Assembly (NCBI RefSeq): GCF_028863945.1
Contig: NZ_JARBEA010000009.1
Span: 1-62,783, forward strand
Origin: Jeotgalibaca caeni
GTDB lineage: Bacteria; Bacillota; Bacilli; Lactobacillales; Aerococcaceae
DNA: 62,783 bases
Reading direction: 5' to 3'
In this document: positions 7,937 through 16,260 of the stretch, piece after piece
How the letters are laid out: each line of letters starts with the position of its first letter
Numbering within the stretch: position 1 is the first letter of the stretch
Notes under the pieces: generated by a model
What the model was told of the DNA's origin: nothing
Seen by the model: only the letters and a program-made list of their open reading frames with translations
Databases searched by the model: none
Position numbers and translations under genes: made by a program

Positions 7937-7967
7937 GAGGCTGGACAATTGTCCTAGCCTCTTTTTT
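7937..7967 (+). terminator. Terminator after tRNA-Arg
   Basis: The stem GAGGCTGGAC with AATT loop pairs with GTCCTAGCCTC (one bulged T) and is followed by TTTTTT. It also lies next to the end of the convergent minus-strand gene. Confidence 0.85.
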
Positions 7968-7968
7968 A

Positions 7969-8322
7969 TCACGCAAGCACACCACTTAAAACTTCAATGA
8001 TGTACGTTACACCAACGACAAAGATATAGAACACATAAATAAAAACAGCTAGTACATAAAGGATCGGAAGAATTTTTATTTTTTTCTTTTCACTACTGAA
8101 AAAGTATCCTACTCCTGCATAACTAAGAATGATTATGACAATAAACGCAATCGCCGTAAACATTCCTACAAAATTAGAATCGTAAAAAATATGACTTGTA
8201 ACAGACGTTCCATAAAACAAATCCTGTATCCCCTGTTCGGCTGTATACCAATCAAATGCAATTCCAGCAAGGAGGAGAAGTGCACAAAAAGCAATCAATA
8301 GAATCACTTTTCCTTTTTTCAT
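7969..8322 (-). CDS. Small membrane protein, three transmembrane segments
   Basis: This 117-residue protein has hydrophobic helices at about residues 5-22, 52-73 and 83-108 and a lysine cluster (SEKKKIK) between the last two. I do not recognise the family. The start is set at ATG 8322, where GGGAGG has about 9 nt spacing; the upstream ATG at 8331 touches the ribosome site. No neighbour suggests a role. Confidence 0.6.
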   Translation of the reverse strand: MKKGKVILLIAFCALLLLAGIAFDWYTAEQGIQDLFYGTSVTSHIFYDSNFVGMFTAIAFIVIIILSYAGVGYFFSSEKKKIKILPILYVLAVFIYVFYIFVVGVTYIIEVLSGVLA

Positions 8323-8463
8323 CTGAATCATCCTCCCAAAAGTAACTTCAAACGTAAATAAAGGATAGCATATTCTTCCTTCCGAGGCCTTTTATTTGAC
8401 CAATCTCCCTCTCACCTTGTATTCTTAACCCTTAGTAAAATTGAAAGAGAGGCAAGAAACGAT

Positions 8464-9174
8464 ATGTTACAGATTGATCCTTTTGCGAATGCAATGCAAA
8501 TTACAGTAGCAGATGAAAATAATTTATTTTTAGTAAAAGAAGACGATGGATTTATTTTAATTGATACGGCCGTTGATGCGCCGGAAATTGATGATATTAT
8601 TGGGATGATTGAGAACTCTGAACTGCCTCTAAAGGCAATTGTAATTACTCATAGCCACGACGACCATTTAGGTGGCTTAGTGAAGTTTAAGGAAGCATTC
8701 TCGGAAACGCCTCTCCTTTTCTCGCGCCGTGAATATGAATTAGTATTGAAAACAGAATTGTTAGCAAGCGACAAACAAGTTCCTTTAAAAGAAGGGATTC
8801 CTGATTCATTGCCATATGAACCTGATTTCTTATTGGAAGAAGGGGATAAAGTTGGTGAGTTGGAGGTGTTGTTCACGCCTGGCCACACTCCTGGCCATAT
8901 TACACTGTTCCATCCCTTCCACCGCTATTTATTGGTGGGTGATGTGATGCAGACGCTTGGAGGGGCAGCGATTTGCGGCGTACACCGTGATGCCTTCCCG
9001 AAACCTGCCCGCTTGAATTGGGATTTGGCACAAAGTATTGATGTCGTTCATCGCTTCCTGACGCTTGAACCAATGTTTATCGGAACCGGTCACGGCGATG
9101 TGATGCGCAACGCAATGGAGGTCCTTCCAGAAACCATCGAAGAAGCAAACCTTGTTCTTGCCGTAACAAAATAA
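8464..9174 (+). CDS. Metallo-beta-lactamase-fold hydrolase
   Basis: This 236-residue cytosolic protein has the MBL-fold metal motif HSHDDH at residues 63-68. A further metal His lies in FTPGHTPGH (about 140-148), an Asp in VGDVMQ, and a terminal GTGHGD. The family includes glyoxalase II-like and other thioester or phosphodiester hydrolases; there is no evidence for lactamase activity. The substrate cannot be named. It is a single gene with weak AGAGGCAAG upstream of ATG and a strong terminator. Confidence 0.8.
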   Translation: MLQIDPFANAMQITVADENNLFLVKEDDGFILIDTAVDAPEIDDIIGMIENSELPLKAIVITHSHDDHLGGLVKFKEAFSETPLLFSRREYELVLKTELLASDKQVPLKEGIPDSLPYEPDFLLEEGDKVGELEVLFTPGHTPGHITLFHPFHRYLLVGDVMQTLGGAAICGVHRDAFPKPARLNWDLAQSIDVVHRFLTLEPMFIGTGHGDVMRNAMEVLPETIEEANLVLAVTK

Positions 9175-9182
9175 AATACACA

Positions 9183-9225
9183 CCAAAACAGCCGTTTCTC
9201 CAAGAAGAGACGGCTGTTTTGGTTT
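9183..9225. terminator. Bidirectional terminator after MBL-fold gene
   Basis: A stem CCAAAACAGCCGT/ACGGCTGTTTTGG is flanked by A-rich and T-rich sequence, so it can stop transcription from either side. Confidence 0.85.
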
Positions 9226-9697
9226 ATCATACCTGGTTTGTTTAGGCTTCCTGAAATCCTTACTCGCTGACCATTAGAAAGCGGGGCAATAAAATAAGCG
9301 GGAAGATGAATTGGTGTTTTTGTATTCAATTGGTGTGGGAGGAGCCAGCTTCAATAAAGGTTCAAGTTCTTAGTTTTCGACAAGTGAATCAAGCAACAGA
9401 ACATCCGGTACCCTCCATTTTACAAAAGTATAAACTATTGTTTATACTTTTAAGCCAACTTCGCTTATGTCCCTATTATACAACCAAAAGAAATAATCTG
9501 GCAACACTCTTTTTCTTGTAAAAAAATCGCCCTTTTATCCTTTTATTATATCTTTATTGTTATACCACACTCGATTATCTTGATTTTAAGCCTTTCTAAA
9601 ATGAAAATATCAAATTGAAAAGATTAAAATTTCATAAAAAATACACACATGTTTAACTATATATTACAAAAAAACAATAAAATTATTTTTTTCCGCA
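9226..9697. other. AT-rich non-coding stretch
   Basis: No gene can be supported over about 470 bp. The only structure seen is the 12-bp inverted repeat at 9425-9452. The sequence after 9500 is strongly AT-rich with no ribosome site leading to a plausible reading frame. Confidence 0.5.
9425..9452. repeat. Perfect 12-bp inverted repeat
   Basis: The arms AAAAGTATAAAC and GTTTATACTTTT flank TATT. It could be a hairpin or an operator. No gene begins or ends close by, so its role is unknown. Confidence 0.6.
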
Positions 9698-9724
9698 CAA
9701 AAAAAGGAGGAAATGATCCTCCTT
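9698..9724 (-). terminator. Terminator of GalNAc operon
   Basis: On the minus strand the stem AGGAGGA/TCCTCCT is followed by seven T, about 140 nt past the lacD stop. It is the first convincing stop signal behind the ten-gene operon. Confidence 0.65.
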
Positions 9725-9864
9725 CTCCTGTATTTATGCTCTTTCCATCCACAGTCATTTGTGAACAGTGTTTTACAAGAAAGAACTCTTTAGAAACTTC
9801 TATTTGTCTTTTATTATTAACAACTAGAAAGTTATATTCCTCATGAATATTAAACTTTTGTTTC

Positions 9865-10860
9865 TTATTGGACGGTAACTTTGTCTGTCCATGGAGATGC
9901 TGATTCAGCAACTGCCACGTTCAAGTCTTCCATATTCTTGCGTCCTACTGTTTGAAGCCACTCTTGAGCTGCTTCTTTCCCATCACGGGCGAAAATCGCT
10001 ACGGAATCTTTCCAAGTTGCACGGCCACATAGTACGCCGTTGAAGGTTGATCCTGCTTCTTTAGCGAAACGCACGGTGTCTTGGAACAATTCTGCAGAAA
10101 CACCAGCACTTAAGAAAATAAATGGCAAGTGAGTCGCTTCTGATTGTTCACGGAAGTACTGCAACGCTTCTTCACGTGTATGGACTACTTCCCCGTCTCC
10201 AGCGAATCCTTCTACATAATTCATGTTTACAGGAACTTCCATCTTCAATACATCCACAGCGTAACGCTCGTCGGAGAAGACTTTCATTGATTCGTTTACT
10301 TTATGTGGTTTCACTTTTGCGTACTTCGCAGATTTCACATCATCGTCTGTTGCATCGTACGTTACGATTTCTAGGAAGAATGGAATGTCTTCCCCTTTAC
10401 ATTCAGACCCTACCCGTTCAACGAACGCATGCTTTTGATCGTTGATTGCTTCGTCTTCATCCACATCATAGTACAGTAAAATTTTCACCGCATCGGCGCC
10501 CATTTCCTTGATTCGTTTCGCTGACCAAATTGGTAACAAGTCTGGCAAACGACCAACTTCTGTAGCATCATATCCTGTTTTTTCATAAGAAATCAACAGC
10601 CCTGCGTCTTCATGGCGTAATTCAGCAGCAGGAATTCCATACTCAGGATCCAATAAAATTGCAGTTGCATATTGTGTCAACCCTTCAGAAATTTCTTTCT
10701 TGAAGTTGATGATGCCTTCGTCCCCTACTTCTTTTGAACTATTGGCAGCAATCATTTTTTTCAATGATCCGCGTTGGTCGATGGCTAAGGCATTGATCCG
10801 GTTTTCTTTATCAGACAATTTTTGTAAGTACGCATACTTATTCGGTGTTAATTTTAACAT
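9865..10860 (-). CDS. lacD: Tagatose-1,6-bisphosphate aldolase
   Basis: This cleaves tagatose-1,6-bisphosphate into dihydroxyacetone phosphate and glyceraldehyde-3-phosphate. The 331-residue length fits class I LacD enzymes (about 325). The conserved start YAYLQKLSDKENRINALAIDQRGSLKKM is visible as two adjoining motifs (residues 8-34). KEISEGLTQYATAILLDPEYG and FFLEIVTYDA follow. It is the last gene of the operon, 4 nt after lacC, and completes the GalNAc route into glycolysis. Confidence 0.93.
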   Translation of the reverse strand: MLKLTPNKYAYLQKLSDKENRINALAIDQRGSLKKMIAANSSKEVGDEGIINFKKEISEGLTQYATAILLDPEYGIPAAELRHEDAGLLISYEKTGYDATEVGRLPDLLPIWSAKRIKEMGADAVKILLYYDVDEDEAINDQKHAFVERVGSECKGEDIPFFLEIVTYDATDDDVKSAKYAKVKPHKVNESMKVFSDERYAVDVLKMEVPVNMNYVEGFAGDGEVVHTREEALQYFREQSEATHLPFIFLSAGVSAELFQDTVRFAKEAGSTFNGVLCGRATWKDSVAIFARDGKEAAQEWLQTVGRKNMEDLNVAVAESASPWTDKVTVQ

Positions 10861-10864
10861 GTAA

Positions 10865-11818
10865 TCAAACTCCTTCTTTAACTATAGTGACCGATACTTT
10901 CTCAAAATATTCATCGAACAGGACTGGATTAACGGAACCGGTAGCTTGTTCCATCGTATTCAACATCCCTGTTGTCATTGCTGTTTTCAGCAATTCTTCT
11001 GGTGACAGTTGTTGTGCAAGTCCTTTGGCAATTCCTGCTACGGTTGCATCTCCTGAACCCACTGGATTAACGACAGTAATGGCCGGAATCTGGACGCGAT
11101 AATAGTCAGTGCCATGTTTGGCAAAAGCTCCTGCGCCGCCCATCGAGATGATGAGCCATTCTATTTGCTGATAGCGTTTGGATTCAAGGATTTCCTTCCA
11201 CTCAAGCGGATTGTGTGAGAGCTCTTGCTTCTCGAGTGCACTCAGTTCGTCCCGATTAGGCTTCAACGCCGCAATGCGGAGTGTTGGATCCGCCAATACA
11301 GCTTCCAACGTAGGTCCCGATGTATCCAGAACGACTGGGATTTCCTTTTGATTGGCAATCTGAATCATTTGCTTATAAATAGCAGGTGTGAGCCCTTTCG
11401 GTAAGCTACCTGAAATCGTCAGCACCTTGACCGGTTCTTCATCCAAGAGCTTCTTGAAATGTGCCAGAAAACCTTCTGCTTCTTGTGGCGAGATTGTCGG
11501 ACCCGACTCAAGAATCTCGGTTTGTTTCCCCTCATGCAAAATGGCGATACAGTTGCGCGATTCTTGTTCAATTTGATAGAAACGATGTCTAATTCCTTGT
11601 TCGGTTAACTGGCGAGTAATGTACCCCCCAATTGTACCACCAAGAATGCCAGTCGCCATCACCTCAAGACTCAAGTCATGCGCTACACGGGTCACATTCA
11701 ACCCTTTTCCGCCCGCTGTTTTACTTACATCAGCAACGCGGTTCACATCGTCCAAGTGGAATTGTTCCAATTGATAGCCGATGTCGACCGACGGATTCAT
11801 GGTGACCGTTAAAATCAT
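10865..11818 (-). CDS. lacC: Tagatose-6-phosphate kinase (PfkB family)
   Basis: This phosphorylates tagatose-6-phosphate to the 1,6-bisphosphate. The 317-residue length fits LacC. The PfkB signatures are the N-terminal GGKGLNVTRVAHDL (about residues 37-50) and the C-terminal nucleotide/catalytic loop NPVGSGDATVAG with the base Asp. I start at ATG 11818 (MILTVTMNPSVD), 10 nt after AGGAGG; a longer in-frame extension is not conserved-looking. A long inverted repeat precedes it within the operon (11847-11941), suggesting separate control of the lacC-lacD part. 1-Phosphofructokinase is an alternative, but the neighbour lacD argues for LacC. Confidence 0.9.
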   Translation of the reverse strand: MILTVTMNPSVDIGYQLEQFHLDDVNRVADVSKTAGGKGLNVTRVAHDLSLEVMATGILGGTIGGYITRQLTEQGIRHRFYQIEQESRNCIAILHEGKQTEILESGPTISPQEAEGFLAHFKKLLDEEPVKVLTISGSLPKGLTPAIYKQMIQIANQKEIPVVLDTSGPTLEAVLADPTLRIAALKPNRDELSALEKQELSHNPLEWKEILESKRYQQIEWLIISMGGAGAFAKHGTDYYRVQIPAITVVNPVGSGDATVAGIAKGLAQQLSPEELLKTAMTTGMLNTMEQATGSVNPVLFDEYFEKVSVTIVKEGV

Positions 11819-11846
11819 TGACAGCCATCCTCCTCTTTCTGATAAA

Positions 11847-11941
11847 AAGCGAGCGGCCCTACAAACTGCGCAATGAGCAGACGCCGAAACCCCATTTCTG
11901 TCTCGTGTTGACATTGTTTAGTTTGTAGAGCCGTAACGCTT
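11847..11941 (-). promoter_or_regulatory. Intercistronic long inverted repeat before lacC
   Basis: Arms at 11847-11867 and 11920-11941 can pair through CTACAAACT/AGTTTGTAG, CGGC/GCCG and AGCG/CGCT with small internal loops, enclosing about 52 nt. It lies between the PTS IID stop and the lacC ribosome site. Likely roles are mRNA processing, stability or partial termination; no T-run follows, so it is not a typical terminator. Confidence 0.5.
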
Positions 11942-11957
11942 CATCACCTTCTATATT

Positions 11958-13001
11958 TTACCAAATGGACGGCCATAGACCGAACCCTGAGCCGACTAAT
12001 CCAAGAATCAGCAGGAAGCCGATTGCTTTGAGCGGGCTCCAGTTGCGTCTTACAAACATAAAGTAAATGAACAGAGTCAGAGTCAAAGGAATCAATTGTG
12101 GCAAAATACCATTTAGAATTTCTTGAATGTTGATGGTAACAGGCACTTCATCGAATTCGTTATAGGTAATCGAATAGTTGCCGTTTTGCAATTCTCGGAT
12201 GCTTGCTCCTTCTTGGAGTTGTGGCTCACCGGTTTCAGGATTGTTGATCACTTCTCCTGTTTCTTCATCTGTTGCATAAAGGAATTCCGCATATTCTGGA
12301 ATCGTATCTTCTGTCACAATCGTAGAAATTTCTACTGGCGAGAAGGTTGTTCCGTTTGGAATCTCAACATTTAATGAAGTAGCGCCATATAAACTGGTCA
12401 GAGCACCTACTACGAAAATCCCCAAAATACTTGCCGCACGTGTAAACTCTTTTGCATTCGCAGTCAAAACGCCAATGGCTTCCGTTCCAAGACGATAAGA
12501 CCAATGCATCAAGAAGTAACGAATCAAGAACTGTGCAGCATTGAAAATCAGCAAGAAGATAAATGGTGCAGCAATGTTACCGGTTAGAGCCATGTTCGAT
12601 GTAATCCCAGCCGTAATCGGTACAAGAGTGAACCAGAACAAAGCATCTCCGATTCCGCCAAGTGGTCCCATTGCAGCAACACGAACCGCACGAATGGTTG
12701 GAATATCTGCCTTGTTTTGTTCAAGTGAAAGTACAATCCCCATTACAAACGTTACCAAGAATGGGTGCGTATTGAAGAACTCAAGGTTATGCGACATGGA
12801 TGCAGATAAATCTTCATCATCCGTATGAATTTTCTCTAAACCAGGAAGAATACCGTACAACCAGCCGGCTGCTTGCATCCGCTCATAGTTAAAGGAAGCT
12901 TGCAAAAAGAGGGAGCGCCAAACCATTTTGTTTAAGGTCTTTTTATCTAATTGACCTGCTGGAGTTTGATTTTTATAAAAATCAGGGACATTATATGCCA
13001 T
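11958..13001 (-). CDS. PTS mannose-family IID membrane component (GalNAc)
   Basis: This is the membrane component of a mannose-family phosphotransferase, working with the IIC next to it. Its 347 residues exceed the usual 265-305. The N-terminal half is typical (WRSLFLQASFNYERMQAAGW, residues about 27-46; GPLGGIGDALFW about 119-130). The C-terminal half contains an extra acidic stretch of about 80 residues (around 220-295, with EETGEVINNPETGEPQ) between membrane helices. ATG 13001 is chosen over GTG 13013 because GTG overlaps the GGAGG site. It overlaps the IIC gene by 11 nt. Specificity for GalNAc is inferred from the operon. Confidence 0.88.
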   Translation of the reverse strand: MAYNVPDFYKNQTPAGQLDKKTLNKMVWRSLFLQASFNYERMQAAGWLYGILPGLEKIHTDDEDLSASMSHNLEFFNTHPFLVTFVMGIVLSLEQNKADIPTIRAVRVAAMGPLGGIGDALFWFTLVPITAGITSNMALTGNIAAPFIFLLIFNAAQFLIRYFLMHWSYRLGTEAIGVLTANAKEFTRAASILGIFVVGALTSLYGATSLNVEIPNGTTFSPVEISTIVTEDTIPEYAEFLYATDEETGEVINNPETGEPQLQEGASIRELQNGNYSITYNEFDEVPVTINIQEILNGILPQLIPLTLTLFIYFMFVRRNWSPLKAIGFLLILGLVGSGFGLWPSIW

Positions 13002-13800
13002 CTTCGTAGTCACCTCCGTCTACAACATTACCAACTGAAGCTGTTCTGAACTTCGTTTGCACTTGGAAATCCCAATATGCAAAGGCAAAACCAATAAAGG
13101 CAAGAAGTAGTAATGCAGAGCCTGATAAGCCTTCGATACCGGCCACAATGTTCGCCAAGGCAAATCCCATGAAGTAGAAGCCCCACATTTCGCGAGAAAC
13201 CATTACTTTTAATAGAATTGCAAACCCGACGTAGCGCATCATTCCCCCTGCAGCGCTTAATCCACTCATCAACCATGCTGGGATATTATCCACAACTGTT
13301 TGTCCGAATGTAGCTCCGCCAATGAAGAATAACGTTACAACTAATCCAAATGCTGTTCCTATCGCAGCCATCGTCAAGTAGTTCAAAGTAGCAATCTTTT
13401 TCGGTGCTGCTTCTTGTGCTGCTTTGTCTGCGTAGGCCATTACTGGCGAAGTAAGTGTGAAGATCAACGTAACTGCGTATTGTCCAAGCAACGAGAATGG
13501 TACTGCTGTAGCAACGGCTACTGTTGGCTCTAATTGAAGCGTAATTGCTAGGACCGTTGCCATAATTCCACCAATAACTGCGTTTGGCGGTTGTGCTCCA
13601 CCGACCGGCATATTCCCGATCGTCATTAATTGATAGGTACCCCCTACAATTAAACCAGTCGTCATATCACCTAAAATTGCTCCAATCACGGGGCCCATTA
13701 CAATCGGCTGGTACAAAGATTCCAAGAAACTAAATTGGTCGATTGCAGCAATAAAGGTAACGATAAATACAAGGATGACTTGAAGGATATTAACATCCAT
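12991..13800 (-). CDS. PTS mannose-family IIC membrane component (GalNAc)
   Basis: This sugar-translocating membrane component has 269 residues and multiple hydrophobic helices. Family features are IDQFSFLESLYQPIVMGPV (about residues 21-39) and GDMTTGLIVGGTYQLMTIG (about 45-63). It is translated with IID, whose start lies inside its 3' end, and follows IIB by 32 nt. It acts with IIA, IIB and IID to import and phosphorylate an amino sugar, most likely GalNAc. Confidence 0.9.
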   Translation of the reverse strand: MDVNILQVILVFIVTFIAAIDQFSFLESLYQPIVMGPVIGAILGDMTTGLIVGGTYQLMTIGNMPVGGAQPPNAVIGGIMATVLAITLQLEPTVAVATAVPFSLLGQYAVTLIFTLTSPVMAYADKAAQEAAPKKIATLNYLTMAAIGTAFGLVVTLFFIGGATFGQTVVDNIPAWLMSGLSAAGGMMRYVGFAILLKVMVSREMWGFYFMGFALANIVAGIEGLSGSALLLLAFIGFAFAYWDFQVQTKFRTASVGNVVDGGDYEDGI

Positions 13801-13832
13801 TGCTTCTTTCTCCTCTCAATTCGTGTTAAATG

Positions 13833-14309
13833 CTATTTGAATAATTTGGAGACCTCTTCTGCAGGCATGGAAGGAACGCGTCTAATTTCTAGCTCGACAC
13901 CTTTGTCCCGCAGACTTTCGAAAGCTGCAACATCGGTCTCGTCAACCGCTACGGAAGTGGCCACTTGTCTTTTACCTTCAGACATGTGCATATTTCCGAT
14001 GTTGACTTTCTTAATAGGTACACCTCCTTCTACTAAAGTTAAAACGTCAGCAGGAGATTCACAAATAATGAAAATCTTCTGACGGTCGGCTGCTTTGTGA
14101 ATAATCTCAATCGTCTTCTCTAGCGTGAAGTAGCGTGTGGCAACGCCGTTTGGTGCGGCCATGTCCATCAGGCTTTGTCGCATTTTGTTTCCTGCAACTT
14201 CATCGTTAGCCACTAAAATCAAGTTGGCTCCAAGAGAAGAGTTCCACTGTGTGGCAACTTGTCCATGGATGAGACGATTGTCAATTCGAGTAAGTAAGAT
14301 ATTTGGCAT
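13833..14309 (-). CDS. PTS mannose-family IIB component (GalNAc)
   Basis: This cytosolic phosphotransfer protein has 158 residues, normal for the family. The phosphorylated His lies in NRLIHGQV (His15). It takes phosphate from IIA and gives it to the sugar during import through IIC/IID. It follows the YajC-like gene by 15 nt. Confidence 0.92.
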   Translation of the reverse strand: MPNILLTRIDNRLIHGQVATQWNSSLGANLILVANDEVAGNKMRQSLMDMAAPNGVATRYFTLEKTIEIIHKAADRQKIFIICESPADVLTLVEGGVPIKKVNIGNMHMSEGKRQVATSVAVDETDVAAFESLRDKGVELEIRRVPSMPAEEVSKLFK

Positions 14310-14324
14310 ATAAATCCTTCCTTT

Positions 14325-14624
14325 CTATCGGGGTTGTTTTTTAACAATTTCAGAGATTGCATAGCGAGAAACCGTCATGGTGGCACCAGACTTCACTTGA
14401 ATATCGACTGTTTCTTCTCCTACTTGTTGAATCGTACCGTAGATTCCATTGCTAAAGACAACCATTTGTCCTTTTGCTAAGGACGTATGTAAATTTTCAA
14501 AGTGTGTTTTCCGCTTTTTCATTCCCTTTGCGCTGACAAAGTAATAGATGACGATGATCAAAAAGAGCATCACAAGGAGTACAATGGAAGTCGCCAGGAT
14601 GATGGACCATAAACTAGTTTCCAT
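14325..14624 (-). CDS. YajC-like membrane protein within PTS operon
   Basis: This 99-residue protein has one N-terminal membrane helix (about residues 7-31), a basic KKRK turn and a small beta domain (KGQMVVFSNGIYGTIQQVG, about 51-69) typical of the YajC family. YajC proper assists the Sec translocon. Paralogues embedded in mannose-family PTS operons for amino sugars are known from streptococci, where their role is unclear. Its start codon overlaps the IIA stop, implying coupled translation. Confidence 0.8.
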   Translation of the reverse strand: METSLWSIILATSIVLLVMLFLIIVIYYFVSAKGMKKRKTHFENLHTSLAKGQMVVFSNGIYGTIQQVGEETVDIQVKSGATMTVSRYAISEIVKKQPR

Positions 14625-15067
14625 TAAATCCCCTCCGCGTCTTCATCCAATTCGTCTGGCTCATTCGATAAATCCAATACGACGTGTTGTACGCCTTCGA
14701 TTCCAACGGCAACCGAGCGCTCTGCTAAAGCCTTTACATCTGTTTCCATCAAGCGCATCATGCTTGATTCAATCAACATTGGTAAGTTTGTTCCCGTGAT
14801 AACTTCGACATTTTCATAATTCACCGCTTGGGTCATCGCAGTCCGGAATGGTGTCCCACCAAGTAGATCAGTGAAAACAAGAACGCCCTCTGTTTCTGCT
14901 AAAAGTGCATCTAAAGTAAGTCGAATATTTTCTTCATAGGCTTCCAAGGAATCTCCATCTTGGAAAGCGATGACTTGAAAATGTTCTTGTGTGCCGGCAA
15001 TCATGTGAAGCGCCTTGGTTAGTCCAGGCGCAAATTCCCCATGGCCGGTTATCAAACAACCGATCAT
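14624..15067 (-). CDS. PTS mannose-family IIA component (GalNAc)
   Basis: This 147-residue cytosolic IIA has the phosphorylated His in ITGHGEFA (His9) and the conserved FTDLLGGTPF near residues 65-74. It receives phosphate from HPr. The gene sits 2 nt behind nagA and overlaps the YajC-like gene by 1 nt. Confidence 0.92.
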   Translation of the reverse strand: MIGCLITGHGEFAPGLTKALHMIAGTQEHFQVIAFQDGDSLEAYEENIRLTLDALLAETEGVLVFTDLLGGTPFRTAMTQAVNYENVEVITGTNLPMLIESSMMRLMETDVKALAERSVAVGIEGVQHVVLDLSNEPDELDEDAEGI

Positions 15068-15069
15068 TC

Positions 15070-16230
15070 TTATTCCTCCTTTCCTTTTTGGTACACAACC
15101 GTACCATTTAGATACGTTTCTTCAAGTTGTAGCTTCTCATCTAGAACAATAAAGTCTGCCGCATATCCATTTTTAATTTGACCACACACATCGTCAATAC
15201 CGACGCTCTGCGCTGGTACCAAAGATGCCATTTTGATTGCTTCTTCTGGTGTCGCAATGCCCCATTCAACAATGTTCTGTACAGCCGTAATGAGTTCCAA
15301 TACGCTTCCTGCCAGACTGCCGTTTGATTTCAGGCGAGCTGCACCATCTTTAATTAAGACTTCAAATTCACCTAAACGTGATTCACCGTCTCCAATGCCG
15401 CCACCCCGCATGCAATCCGTAACCAACATCGTCTTGTCACGTCCATGTGCATCCATTACGATACCAGCAGATACAGGATGAACATGGTGTCCGTCACAGA
15501 TCAATTCAGAGAAAGCATCTTTCAAACTCATTGCTGCTCCTACTACACCTGGTTCGCGGTGATGCAATCCGCGCATACCGTTAAAGGTATGTACGAAAAT
15601 GTTCGCGCCATGTTCAACCGCTGCTTTACACTCTTCATAGGTTGCTTCCGTATGGGCAATCGCTGTGTGGATGTTTTCTTTCGTCGCATATTCAATAAAT
15701 TCTAAGGAGCCTTCTCGCTCTGGCGCAATTGCAATTTTCTTGACGGTTCCTTTTGCAAGCTCTTGCCATTTTGCCAATTTCTCAATCGAAGGGTCGCCCA
15801 TATATTTTGGATTTTGCGCTCCTTTGTAAACTTCACTGAAAAACGGACCTTCAAGGAAGATCCCTTGAATTTTCGCACCCTTTACCTGATCAGCGTTCTC
15901 CCCAATTAGGGCACAAACTGCATCTAATTCTTCAGTTGAAGCAGTAAGCGTCGTGGGCAGGAAGGAAGTTACTCCTGTCGATAAAATTCCTTCAGCAATG
16001 ACATTCAATGCTTGCACATCGTTGTCCATCACATCGTAGCCCTTGAATCCATGGATATGGGTATCGACTAAACCGGGAGCAATCTGTTTGCTAGAATAAT
16101 CGAGAATGTCTCCATCCGTTGGCTTCTCCGTAGTGAAGGCGCCAAAAATGCCTTCTGAAATAGTGAGGTAGCCGGGACCGACTGTGCCTTCCGGTAAGTA
16201 AAAAACATCTGCATATACGTATTGTTTCAT
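15070..16230 (-). CDS. nagA: N-acetyl-hexosamine-6-phosphate deacetylase
   Basis: This removes acetate from N-acetylgalactosamine-6-phosphate (or GlcNAc-6-phosphate). The 386-residue length fits. Metal and active-site motifs are GLVDTHIHGFKGYDVMD (about residues 53-69), LEGPF, AHTEATYEE, NGMRGLHHREPG, DGHHVHP and the catalytic Asp in MLVTDCMRGGG. ATG 16230 has AAGAAG 8 nt upstream; a GTG 9 nt further up is less likely. Operon context (AgaS, LacCD) favours GalNAc-6-phosphate as substrate, i.e. an AgaA-type role. Confidence 0.92.
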   Translation of the reverse strand: MKQYVYADVFYLPEGTVGPGYLTISEGIFGAFTTEKPTDGDILDYSSKQIAPGLVDTHIHGFKGYDVMDNDVQALNVIAEGILSTGVTSFLPTTLTASTEELDAVCALIGENADQVKGAKIQGIFLEGPFFSEVYKGAQNPKYMGDPSIEKLAKWQELAKGTVKKIAIAPEREGSLEFIEYATKENIHTAIAHTEATYEECKAAVEHGANIFVHTFNGMRGLHHREPGVVGAAMSLKDAFSELICDGHHVHPVSAGIVMDAHGRDKTMLVTDCMRGGGIGDGESRLGEFEVLIKDGAARLKSNGSLAGSVLELITAVQNIVEWGIATPEEAIKMASLVPAQSVGIDDVCGQIKNGYAADFIVLDEKLQLEETYLNGTVVYQKGKEE

Positions 16231-16260
16231 TTCATTCACTTCTTTTCTTCTAGATTACTT

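Noticed and set aside
8464-9174. Beta-lactamase resistance gene
   Set aside because: Only the general metal-hydrolase fold is present; there is no signal peptide and no lactamase-specific feature.
9090-9329. Open frame of 79 codons on the minus strand
   Set aside because: It overlaps the end of the MBL-fold gene and its bidirectional terminator and has no ribosome site.
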